A stretch of 64,000 nt of DNA from Sceloporus undulatus (taxonomy: Eukaryota; Chordata; Lepidosauria; Squamata; Phrynosomatidae): contig NC_056525.1 in NCBI RefSeq assembly GCF_019175285.1, forward strand, positions 123,628,437 through 123,692,436. Direction: 5' to 3'. Position numbers and translations under genes: made by a program. Within the stretch, counting starts at the first letter, position 1, and every line of letters starts with the position of its first letter. The notes under the pieces are model-generated. The model was not told where the DNA came from. It ran no database searches and worked only from the letters and a program-made list of their open reading frames with translations. Positions 1 through 13,033 of the stretch are shown in pieces.

Positions 1-718
1 TTTAATGTTTCCATTTTGAATCATTTGTATAGTTCAAACCCAATGGAATCCTTTAGAACTAACACTGGTCCATGACCCCGTGTTAAAAGCAGGTTGTTTG
101 ATTTAGACAATTTTGAAAGCTTGTTTTAAAAGGCATTACTTACATTAAATCTAATGAATTTGGACAGTTCTGGACTGGGTGGTTCATTACATAATAAAAA
201 ATCTCAAAAACTGAAAACTAGTATGTTAATTCTTTGTTGTTTGAGATTTTTCTATGGCCACTATTTCTAATAAATATTTGATTTCTGTCTGAACTACCTT
301 TTTCCCCCCCTAAATTTTTGGACACCAACGAAGGAAGAAATCTTCCTTTTGGCCTTTCTTGGAATGGACCTGTGTAAGTTGAATTCACTACCTCCAGCAC
401 CTATTTGTTTGATACAATCTGATTCCACAGATGACCAAAATGAATAAGTCTTCACTCCACCGGTACCTCTCTTAAGTCTGTATTGCCACTTACCAACCCT
501 ACAGGATTAGTTTGCACCTTTCTGAAATTGCTGCTGATTTTGTTATTTGTTATTTGAACTGAAATCGCACCCAATTCCACTGAGGCCTGTATCATCTAAA
601 ATCCCTTTGTTTCTGATCATTGGGCAGGCGTACAAAGAATGCGGTCCACATAAAGCAAAGGCACACAAATAAATATTGCATAATATTGTTCATTATCATT
701 GATGCAGAAACCTTTTAC
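1..718. other. AXDND1 intron, nothing further seen
   Basis: AT-rich intronic sequence to the left edge. I could not find the next AXDND1 exon or a recognisable repeat here. Confidence 0.5.
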
Positions 719-797
719 CTTTTCCCAGGCTTTGAGATCCACAAGGATTTGATCCAGCAAAGTGACTGCCTTTGTCAAAGTGTAACTTCCTTTTCCA
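719..797 (-). CDS. AXDND1: AXDND1 exon, last one in the window
   Basis: The exon encodes [20 protein letters not shown] then LKAWEK, with its first base completing a Leu codon. It weakly matches human NKGNIFNSVLQDFKQWQKIL. Support comes from an AG acceptor at 798-799, a GTAAAA donor, an open frame and phase that continues exactly from the exon at 2486-2652. The next exon should lie left of base 1. Confidence 0.75.
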
Positions 798-3700
798 CTA
801 AAATGTCAAGGAGGGAAGGCAGATATTCCATGGCAAAGAATACAACAAATAGTAAATAAACTCATTCTGTAAAAACATCTTACTTGAGAGACTATATAAC
901 AAACTTACAGTACTATTATCAGGAATTATGTTGTGCTTCAGGAAGCATACCACCCATTTCCAATAGGCTGGCAGAATTTTGCTAGATTTTGCAGGGGAAC
1001 CTAATGGGTTATGGTGAGAGTGTCTCCTCTGTCTAGGAGCACATTACTGAGGACTTGAACTGTCTATCAAGAATTGTGAAACAATCCTCTGTTAGTTAAA
1101 CAAAAAGGCTTTATTTCTGAAGTCACAGTGATGTTATCAGGAAACCGTCTTAGGCAGAACTAGGTTCCACCCCCACATACCATATACAAAGCATACAGAA
1201 GTGTAACTCTCATCATAAATTTGGTGGGATTTTTGTTCCCATAACATACTGTTAAGTCTCTTTAAGTTCTGCCAGTGTTTCCCACCTCAGCTAACTGACA
1301 GCTAGTTGATAAAAGCCTCACAGAAAAATTGCACCCACACACATTTGGCATTCCAACTGCTCCTCTTTCCTTCACAGATAGCGCCTATTAATCAGCCTGA
1401 CTTTTGTTACTATGAACAAAAATTAACCAGTCCACATATAAAGCACATATGATCAAACAATACATAATTACACAGCCACGTGTTGTACTGTGACCTTAAT
1501 GCAACTCTATTTATGTAACATAACATAACAATAGCACATCAAGTGAGCATATCTATCACAGGCCTGTGATGCTACTGCCAATAAAAGAAATGCAAACACA
1601 AAATACACATTTCAAGCATTAAAACATGACAGGGTTAACCAATCAATTAATTTTATTTACGGTCTTTGACTAAAGTAGATAGGGTTAACCAATCCTGACA
1701 CTATCTTATTTGTTTTAATTTTTTCTGGTAGAAAAACAGGGATGGGGGGGAGGGGGCTTAATATTATTTGATCATGGCCTTAGGTCTTTGGAAATAGAAC
1801 TAAGAGGCAGAGGGCAAAGAAATAGTTCTGTTTTATGGCTTGAATTTAGGCAGAACAAGACAGGGTGAGTTTGGTACTATGAACTGTTTGGCTGTGAAGC
1901 TATTAAATTCAGAGATTCTCAGGGAATTTCATGTAGGATTGGTAGGTTTGTTGCCTATTGCTGTCAATAAATTCTGCTTCTGCATCAGTCTAAGACATTC
2001 TGACAATCTTTAGGAAAGGAATAAAAAACACACCTCAACCACCATAATTCTTTTATACACATCTATGCTAGGACTACACTGAATACAGCCCTGCTCACTG
2101 CACCTAAAAATGGATTTTGTACAGCTGGAAAAGATACACAAAAGTGCAGCCAAAATGATTGGACAGCTTGAGCAACTTCCCTTTCAAGACACGTTAGAAA
2201 ATGTGAGTCTTTCTAATTTACAAAAAAAGAAAAATAGCAAACAATAATGATGAGTATTGCTATCCAAAACAAAAATAAAATTAAAAAATATTTTTAGGAT
2301 TGATGTTTTAGATCAGGGGTGTGTGACATCAGCCTTAATTTAGAGCTCAGTGTAGAGCAGACATTAGGGATAAGACCTAAGTATTATGATTCCACATTAA
2401 AACACAAAGGACTGGCATATTTCTCATGTGACTGATTAGTATTATAGAACCACTCAATGGCAAATGGTCACTCTTTAAGACTCACAGAATGTGATTGTTG
2501 AAGTAATTGAGCCATCCATCCAAACCATTCTGAATACTTCTTGCCCTCTCCCTACTAGTTTCTTCAGTCTGCTGCACTTCTATGCCAATTTGGCTCAAGA
2601 GCTCCCGAAACTCCTGTGTCAACTGTTGTAGAGTTGTAAGATCAATGGCATCCTAAGTATATTAGAAGGGGGAAAAATGAAGAGAAAGCCATACCAAGAT
2701 TAGATTGGATGACATGAGTATCAAAATAACAACTTAAATTTTTTTTCTGTGATGGATATTTAAATTGCTAAGCAAATTATGTTCTTCACAATTCCACAGT
2801 GTTTACCTCCAAGAGCTCATCACTGCAAAGTTAATTGGATATAGGGGGTTGCAGATATATTGTTGTTAACAGTGTGAAGCATTGCACACTGGGCTAGCTG
2901 TGATGCAGTGCTGCTTGCCATAAGTCTCAGCTTTTAAGAAATTCTTACTATTTCTTGGGATGGACTGAATTCACTTTATTCCCTCCCTGCCCCTACTTTT
3001 CTAACAATATGTGAGCAAAGACATACAGTTGGAAAGGATCACAAGGATCATCCATTTCAACCCCCTGCCATGCAGAAATACACAAACAAAGCACTCCTGA
3101 CAGATGGCCATCCAAACTCTGTTTAAAAACCTCTATAGAAGGAGACTCCACCACACTCTGAGGCAGCATGCCCCAGACCAAAACTGATCTTGCAGAAGAA
3201 AGAGCAGGATATCAGGAGAAAATACTATGTTTACCTACATCCATGAGGAAGAACTCCACATGGTCTGAAGCTATGCAAGAAGTATTCAAGCAAAAACAGC
3301 ACATCACATTTACTGATACATATCTATACCTAGAATGACAAATGGAAGATGGGATGAATATCTGGGACATTAATATCTAGAATGTTTTGAATACTATATA
3401 TATATAGTATATATATAGCCTGCTAGAGCCCCAAAGTGATGTATAACAGTTAAAAACAGTATTAATGCTAAATATAAATAGATAAAATAGAAGCAGCATT
3501 GTTTTTTGTGGGTTTTTCAGGCTGTGTGGCCATGTTCTAGAAGACTTTCTTCCTGATGTTTCACCAGCATCTGTGGCTGGCATCTTCAGAGAATGCTTGC
3601 CTGGAAAGGACTTGGGTATATATTGTGTGACCTGGAAAGGCAGGAGTGATTTGCATGTGTATTGTTCTGTTGTTAATGGCAGGCCTCAGGGTGGGAGGTT

Positions 3701-6700
3701 CTGCAAAGAAGCATTACTTAAAAATAGACTAAAATAATTGCTTATTAAAATAGCTTCTAAAAAGCCACACATAGTTATAATACACACACACAATCTTCTA
3801 CAAAATACACACAGAGAACCTTTCTCAAATATTGATCTGGTGAGATCGTCACCAAAATTGTCAAACTTCAGGAAGTTAGTGAAAATTTCTACAAAATTTC
3901 TACAGAAATTGTAAAAAACCCCAACAAAACCCTGGTACAATGTCACTGGAATGACCAAACTTCCATGATGTTACCAGCTTGTACTGTGCCCAGAAACTAA
4001 TAGGCAGCCAGTGAAGTGACTTTAAAATAAGTGTTATCTGGTCACTCCTGGATTTTCCGGTGACCAACCTGGTTGCCATGTTTTGTACTAATTGGAGTTT
4101 CTGGACTAGGCACAAGGGTAGCCCCATGTAGAGTGCATTGCAGAAACCAAGTCGTGAGGTTACCAGGGAATGTACCACAGTTTCCAGGTCTCTTACTTCC
4201 AGGAAAGGGCACAGCTGGCGTATCAGCCAAAGCTGATAACAGGCACTCTTGACCATCGCATTTACCTGATTTATCATCTGGAGCGACAGATCAAGAAGCA
4301 CCCCCTGACTGTGAACACAGTCTTTTGAGGGGACTTGGACATACAAGCAGGACCTGGACATATAGGACACATTCAGCCTTCCTGGAACAAACAGTATTTG
4401 ATTCATCACAGATCATACCACACTCTCCCATTACCCAAAATAGGTTTCTCAAGTAAATGCCACCTGTGATTCCATAAGCAATGTGAAGTGCCTCATGCCT
4501 TTAAGCCAAGCTTTTTCACTGCTGTACATTCTGCGAGCCAAGATCAGCTTATTCTTTTCAATCACCTAAAAAGGCACATTAAAAGAACATTAAAAGGACA
4601 GATGAAATTCATAGGGGCTGCATGCACATTGAAGAAATAATCCAGTTTGACACTACTTTAATTGCCATAGCTCCATGCTATGGAATTCTGGGATTTGTGG
4701 TTTGTCATGGCGCCAGGGCTCTATGACAGAACTACAGTTCCCAGGATCCCTAGTGCTGAGCTATGGCAGTTAAAGTGATCTCAAACTGCAATTAGTTTTG
4801 CACATATGTTGATATCAGGTTTGCATTTTTAGTGGCCTTTCTGGTGCTGAGCCTCAGGTAAGGCATCCTCTGTTATCCAGTTCACCTCTGCCCCTTCCAC
4901 CCAAATATTTTTTTTTACATAGTTATAACCAAGCATGGCTGCCCTATTCTTTTTAAGGTCGCCCTCTCATCTGATACAGGAGGAGTTATTTCATCTAATC
5001 TGGGGCCAGTTGCAAACAGTGTCAGGTGCCATGTTAACTTCATTGAATATGTTTGATAACTGCATTCTCTCAAGATCTCCATAATAAAACATATTAAGTA
5101 AAACAATTACCTTTGCTTAAAGGCAGATAGTAGATCCCGAGCACTCTGCTCAGGACTTGTCATATTTGCAACACCTAATTAAATTATGTTGATGTTATGC
5201 CAGTATTGTTCTGATATAAAAATATCTGTCAGAAAACTGCGTAAAGTGGTACAAATCAAAAGAAATCTGTACCCAAAAGAGATGTCTATTTTCATTTGTT
5301 CAATTGTTCCTTTTAAAATTCATAAACTGATGCAGAAATGGGACTGAATAAATGTGTGACTGGAAAAAAACATTTGAAATGAGATAAACAAAAACAGATA
5401 GGATCATCTGTTCCCCAAAAGACTAATGATAGGCTCATAAAAGGCACCAGTTAATAATCTCTGGCTCTAACTGAAGGCACTGTGCTTCCTGTTGCCCTTT
5501 GCCATGCTCTCCTGTGATCCTTTACATAGCCTACCCTCTTCTGACTCTTCTTATCTAATCTGTTTCCAAAGTGGGAAAGAACAGCATCACACATTGGTTA
5601 TCACCAAAGTGACACAGTGACACAGGCACTAAAACTAGCTGGCCAAGAAACCTGCATAACCACAATTTGCTCATCAAAGAGCAATGGAGAGATACTATGT
5701 GAAAATTCTACATTCCCAGAAACAAAAATGGAATGCTCATTACTTTTTGGAAAGGTTGGATTTTTTTCCCCAGCAGTGGATGGAGGTTTCCTAGAATCAT
5801 CATCATCATCATCATCCCATCCTTCTCCAAAAGCTGGGACTCAGGGTGGCTAAAATGGGACTCAGGGTGGCTGAATGGGAAGATCTAACCCATATGTAGA
5901 TGCTTTCCTCCACGGCTGGTGGGGCAGGGTGGGAAGGATGACTTCTAATGTATTGCAAGAAAAATATGATTTCCTCCAACCATCCACTTAAAAGTGAAGG
6001 TACCTGGAGGGAAAAATGTGGTCAGTGTACATTTGTTGGGAGTGGGGAGCCAAACAATAAGAATATTGTTTGGAAAGGCCCTTTGGCTGAAATTAGTTAA
6101 CAATTTACTTCTCGAAGTTACCTTGGAAAAAATCAGGAAAATCAGAACTTTGGGGGGTGGAAAATGTTACCTCTTTGTTCAGCTTGAATAGATGTAATGT
6201 AATGTGTCCACTCTTTGTTTCAATTCATAAATTAGAATAATTTATTAGAGTAATTTGAGGATAAACCTATTTGCTACTAAATTTACACATTTAAAAAGTT
6301 ATGTAAAGTGACAAATTATTAAATTAAAAAACAGGAAAGGCAATAAAAATGCTCATGAATCTGCCAGTATTGAATAGCAAGAGCACTCTGTGCCTCTTTC
6401 AGCAGCTACCTTGAGAGCCAATTCATATGTAGCATTGCTCCATAGCTCTTTTTCGTGGGTTAGCTGTTGAATCTGAGCCTCAAGTCTTGCTCTCTGCAAT
6501 TCATACAGTTGACGATATTCATCCAAAAGGCTAAAAGAGGAATGAGTAATGAGATATTAATATAAAGGAGACTCCAACATTTGCCTAAAGATATCAATTT
6601 CCTTGATAATATCCTCAGCAGGTAGTTGGGATGGGAAGGTTGTCACCTATTCCTTTCAAAGCCAGGTTATTAACCAGATCAGAAATGTGAACAAGCAAAC

Positions 6701-9700
6701 TTTTTTTTCAAGCCACGGACACAATAGTACACAAATCTTACATAGTAAATCATTTAAGAGCATAGTTAGTCAGCATATTCATCACATGAAAAAGTCAAGC
6801 CCTGACTGTTGTGAAATCTGAAGTGCTATGTAGTTGAAATGCAGCTGACGCTAAAGGACATGTTGTAGGTATTTGCCATGACATTATGATACAGGAAAGA
6901 AGAGAATGTTGTTGTTCAATGGCTTTGATCACTTGCCATCTTACTCAGCTAATTAGCTTCAACAATTGAGAAACAAGAATACCAGGGATATCAAGTGATC
7001 ATAGCCTAACAGCAGTTGCTTCCAACTTAGCATGGCTTCAAGGCAAATATTTTCAGCTTTACTGTTAAATCACAAATGCCTTCAGAATTATCAGATCAAT
7101 GCCTGACTTCTTTTCATATGTTGACTGTAACATGTGGTAAATGTAGTAAACACTCAGGCCTCGCCACATGGGATTGCAATCTAACTATGATCAACTTTAA
7201 AAAGCAATGAGGAAGGACTATGAAACTGACCTGCTGCCCACTGAGAAGAACATGGCCTCCTAGAGATAGGTTGACATGTGGGGAAAACCCAATCATAGTG
7301 GATTGTTCCTCTGTGCCATCCTTTGAATAGGTTGCATAAGAAGAAGTGGGTCACTTTGGCATAAGACTCTGTGGAACTTTCTCCACCTGGAGCACCATAA
7401 CAAGTGGCCGGGGGCGGGGGAGTTTTCAGAAATGTTGAGTGAGTAGGGACATTTTATAGCAAAGTTAGAAGCTTGCTTTTAAATATGTTCAAGCCTGATA
7501 GTAACTATATCTATATCAACTGTTATATCAATTCCTTTTTTCTCATAACAATCAGAAATATTCCTCAAGCCTTTATTTTTCTTGGCCCAGAGGAGATATT
7601 GTATACTACCTGCAGTTTCACAAAGTTCACCCCTGAATCAAAACTGAAAAATGTAAAATATTTTATGAAGCTATTTAGCAATGATGAGGACAAAGAAAAA
7701 GTGATGTTGCTCCAAGTAAGGTTCTATGTTGCTTTAACAATGCTACCCTCCACCCTAATCTGGAACTCACTTTGCATTCATCTCAGAATCCCATATGGCC
7801 TTTGCCAGCTCCTCATAGGCTTTTTCAGCTTCAAAAGTTGCTCTGTGGTCATGCTCCCGAACAGTATTCAGCTCCCTGCAGTTGAAAATAGAAACACCAT
7901 CAACTGCTTTGTACAATCACACCTTTTATTCACAGTTGAACAAAAACAGCAGTCAAGACAGAGACCTTGTCAACTGTCCTATTGCCTCCTTGAAATGAAA
8001 TAACTCATCTGTGATGTGTTTGTCCATCACCCTCTGTGCCATCATTTCTTTGTATAGATTCTTCATCTGTCTGGGAATCCGTTCCAGCAACTCAACATAT
8101 CTTTGTCTGGAAGAGAGAGTGTATCAGAAGAAGAAGAAAATAAATTTTCAAGGCAGTTGTTTAAAGGGAGAATCCTTTCTTAGTATAGTTGGTAAATAAC
8201 TAAAACAGAACAGACCTTTGGACATAAAATCTTAATAATCTAAATACAAAATGCTCAATATAAAACTATACTACAAACTAAAACTAATTTATCTGTCATG
8301 ATTGATTTGTCTGTAGGAAGGATGTTAACAAAAAATAGTGCATCATTATAATTACTATCATGTGGACTAAAAATAGGTAATTTTTAAAAAAATATAAATG
8401 GCAAGACTTTCAAGAAGACTTTCACACAGCACTTTTTCTGTACTTATATGTAGTTACCCAAACATTCACCATATCATGTAGTCAAAACACTAACTTAGCC
8501 CACTTCTTCTCTGAGTAATTTTAAGATGCTAACCTGAGCTTGGAAAGAAGCTCCCCTCGTTCTGCACACTCCACACTGACTTGTCGGATTATTTCATGAA
8601 ACACTATGTTGTAGATGTTCTGTTCCACCTTCAGCACTTCTAGGACATTATGCATCTTAGGAAAGGTGCAAGGGAAAAAAATTACCTTTTAAAAACTAAG
8701 TAGGAAAAGGTGATTGCTTTTGGATATTACAGGAAAAAGAAAATAATGAATTTGAACCACTTGTGAGAGATTCACATTATGAATGAAGTTTTAAGACTAT
8801 CATTACGCTAATTGGTTTGCTATTGAAATTTCTTTTAGAAGAGTCTGTACTTTACTATCCAATAGCAGTTTCATGAGAAATATGATAGGAATTAATGAAT
8901 TCATAGTCCTGAGCATCCCAAAGAGCTGACTCTACTATTCAAAGAATATTTAACTTGAGCTGTGTTTTTTTTTAAAGTATGAACATAAACCTTATTTTTT
9001 TTTGGGGGGGGGGGGTCCTCTCAAGATTTTAGGAGGGTAATTCAAAAGGAGAATAGTTCAAAAATGCCAGAACTGGAAGGAATAAAGGGATGATCCTGTC
9101 AGCAAGTTTGGAATGCTATCCCATAAACTGCAAGAGAGATTTCAAGACAGCTATTCAGAACTTGAAATGGAGCAAGAAAGAGGGGGAGGGAATGGGAAGC
9201 GATTACATCAGAAAACATCATGACCCATGTTCTTATCTAACAATACCACTAATTATCTGTGCCATACTAAACAGTACAGTATGTTATCCTTCCCCTGTCA
9301 ACAAAATCTGTTCCTCCATCTATCGAAAGGGAGAAAAAAGAGTCTTGCTCAGGGGTCCATAAAGATTACAGGAGGAGAGGAAATTGCCCCCTCTTTGGCC
9401 GCCTAATTTAGTGGCTTCTGTCACCATCTATCTGTACACGACTGGATGTGCATAACCACCCAACACCTTTTCAATAAAAAAAATCCTCATCCATAATCTT
9501 TGCAATTAAAAAAATCCCGTACAATGTTTGTTCTCCTTTAACTCTGTTTTCCTCCCTTCAATCTGATAATATGAATAGGAACAGGCTACCTCCTTGCCAT
9601 AAACTGCTAATTCTTATCTACTATGGCCAACTCAATAGTACGCATAAACAGTTTAACTAGAAATGTCCAATGCTGGAGGTAATGAGATTGTTATTAGGAG

Positions 9701-12700
9701 GAACAATTACCTGTGAAAGCCCTGTCACCCCAATATCCTCATTATCTGTTCCAGCCTTTTCTAACATGGTATCCATCACCTTCATCAACTGGAGGACCTC
9801 CAGCCTCCCAGATGGTTTCCTAAAGTAGGAGAAAAGAAGGCATATGAAAATAATTTTTGCAGCAAAGGTGAGACTTTAGATATTGGACCAATTATTAGTC
9901 AATATGGACAAGGATGGGGGATAAAATGAATTGCAGGGTGAAAGGTTCACATATTTTTAGCATATAATACCAAAACATCTTTATTCAACATTACTCACAT
10001 GGAGGGAAAAACCCGTAGCCTGTTTTCTTCATCTTCAAGTAGAGTTGTGTACTTACTGGAACAGATTTAAATATTATTATTATTATTATTATTAACCTTT
10101 ATTTATGAAGCGCTGTAAATTTACACAGCGCTGTACATACAATCTTTTTAGTGAGACGGTTCCCTGCCCTCGGGCTTACAATCTAAAAAGACATGACACA
10201 GAAGGAGAAGGGAGTGGTGGAGGGAGAGGGTAAGAGGTCCAGCAGTTCCTCTCTGCCTCCGAGGCCTGGACCAAGGCAGATGGACTGGAGGGAGGGCTTG
10301 GCTTCAAAATGGAAGGTTAATCTTCATCCAGGGAAAATACATACTCTCAAGTAGGATAATACATATACAATACATAGCAATACAGGAAATGGTTTGATAA
10401 ACAGGCACTAAAAGAACATCAGATAGTAAGCGACAATTATACAATGCCTCTTTGGAATTCAACTGTTTATTTCTAACTGTACAATTTTGAAAACTTGAAC
10501 TTGAGACAAAGAAATGTGAGCATTTCTATTACAGACTACTGATTACAGCAGGGATGGGGTTTATATAGCCCTCCAGATATTCCTGAATTTCAAGCAACCC
10601 TAGCCAGCATAGCCAATGGTGCAACGGATGGGAGTTGCAGTCCAACAACTGGAAGGTTGCATGATTCTCACTCATGAAGTATAGGAATGGCCTACAAAAA
10701 GTATGCAATTCTACATTAAACATCTAGCACATAAGCACTCTTAGGGGAAAAAATGAAGCAATAAAAATAATTGTATTGTAGCATACAATTCACACAGTGC
10801 TAGCACAAACTTTAACACTTTTCTCCAGAAATGTTAGCCAAATTGAGATCCAAAGCAGAACTAAGGACAGCTACTTTAATTTCCTTAGGTCCATATTATA
10901 AAATAATAATAATATAAAATAAAACAAATCTTCCTATGTCTCATCTCAATAGACTAGAGTGTGTCACCCAAACTCATCTTCCCCTGCCAGACTCACTCTA
11001 ATATCAAAAGTGAGGCTGGTTGAACAAAAATTATTAAATCAGGGATGCTTGACAATCTGCAAGTAAAATCTAATCCTCTCACAGATTTTTGGTCTCTGTT
11101 AACTGAAAACTTAAATCTTATCCAAAGTTTCACATGTTCACAACTCTTATTTGCCTTTTTGGGGGGAGGAGGGCAACCTAATGTTCAGTGAAGAAGTCCA
11201 TAAGGGAGTCAGTTTATGTGGTTAAATACAAATTCTGTATCTGGAATTTAGCAATTCCAAGTTAGTCAGATTTTTAAAATACATTTTCTTCTTAGATGTC
11301 TAGATGCAGATACTTTTGCTCTTCCCTCTTTATTCAGCTTACAGTACTGGTACAGTAGTACTCACTCATCATAATACTCCAAGCCCAGGACACCTCTGTT
11401 CTTTACAATATGAAATTCCTCTGGCACAAGAGTATCTGCTACATTTGGTAACTAGAAAGAGAACAGAAATTTCAGATTTCAGAAGATAGTAGAATGGAGT
11501 AAGAATGAAGAATCCACATATTCCCAAATAATCTGTTTGGATTTGTTTGTTTGGATTCAAACACACACTTTGTGTGATGTTACCATGGCTTCTTGCATAG
11601 CTAAAATTCCCAAACATGCAAATAAAACCACTCTTTATTTTTCTGAGCTGACCCACTCTCAAAAGAGATACAGGGAAATACTACTTTAATCAGATTTGCA
11701 TGCTTCCCACCTTATGAAGAAAGAGGGCGGAGAAGCAGAAGAAGTGTCCTCCAGATGTTTGGGACTTTAACTCCCAGGAACTCCAGTGAGCATGGTCAAT
11801 GATATGGTAGTTGTAAGCAAAACATTTGGAGATCTACAATTTCCCCACAACATTCTATTAGGAAAAGACTTGTACTTATCCAAGTTTAACACAAACCAAT
11901 CCTCCTTCAAACCATGGTCTGCTTTGGATAACCATAGTTTGGAGGGGACCCAAGAGCCAAAATCCATCCTGTGGTAACGGTTCTATTGGACCAATCAAAA
12001 GATGTAAAATACATGATGTGAGCTTTTAAAACTTCACAAGTGTTTTCATCAGGCAAAGATAGTAAAACAGCATACAATCTCAATAAAGTGATGGTGTTGT
12101 GGTCTTGGCAGTGTCAATCTATTATCTGCTGTTATCAAATGATAACTACCTGTTGATACACCAACTGCACCCCTTCCTAGGATTGGAGGACCTAAAGTGC
12201 ACATGTTGGTAACATCAAAGCTGGACTTTGCAATGAACTTTACCTTAGGCTACCTTTTTACCAAGTCCAGAAACTCCAACTGGTTTAGAATATGGTAGCT
12301 AAACTGATTATGGATACCTCCAGGAGTGATCAGATTACAGCAATCTTAAAAATCACTTCACTGGATACCAATTAGTTTCCAGGCAAAGTACAAAGTGTTG
12401 GTTATTTAAAGCCCTACATAGTTTGAGTCTAGGTTACCTAAAGGATCACCTCCTCCTGTAAAATCTGCCCTGCACCCTCAGGTCCTCTGGGAAATATTTG
12501 TTCCAAGGGACCAGGACTAGGTTGCTGTCCCTATACTGTGGAATGACCTGCCAGAGGAGACACGACAGCTGAAAACGCTGATGGTATTTAAAACAACATT
12601 AAAGACATATCTCTTCCAGAAGGTCTACCCAGTCAATTTTAAATGATGAATTTTTAATTTGTATATTTTAAATAATGTACTCCTATGAGTGTACTTAAAT

Positions 12701-12996
12701 GGTTTTATAGGCCTGTTACAGACTGCCAAAATAAAGCTGCTTCGGGTCTCTTTGGAGGTATGCTATTTAAATGATGCATGGGTCCTAAGAGTTCGGAGGT
12801 CGCGCCAAAGCCACACTCCATTCCTAAGCAGTGGAGGACAGCTTTGGTGCAGCTTCCGGATTCTTAGGACCCAAGCATCATTTAAATAGCATACCTGTCT
12901 TGTATTTTAACTATTGGTTTTATATGGTTTCTTTTTTAATTGTGTTTTGTATTTTAACATGTTGTACCTCACCTTGAGCAGAGGCGGGAAAGAAAT

Positions 12997-13033
<37 letters not shown>

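Noticed and set aside
1090-1700. Solo LTR-like insertion
   Set aside because: There is only a repeated 14-bp string and composition; no terminal TG/CA pair or target duplication could be confirmed.
7473-8003. 176-codon plus-strand open frame
   Set aside because: It is the shadow of minus-strand AXDND1 exons at 7771-7875 and 7966-8106, which have better similarity and splice signals.
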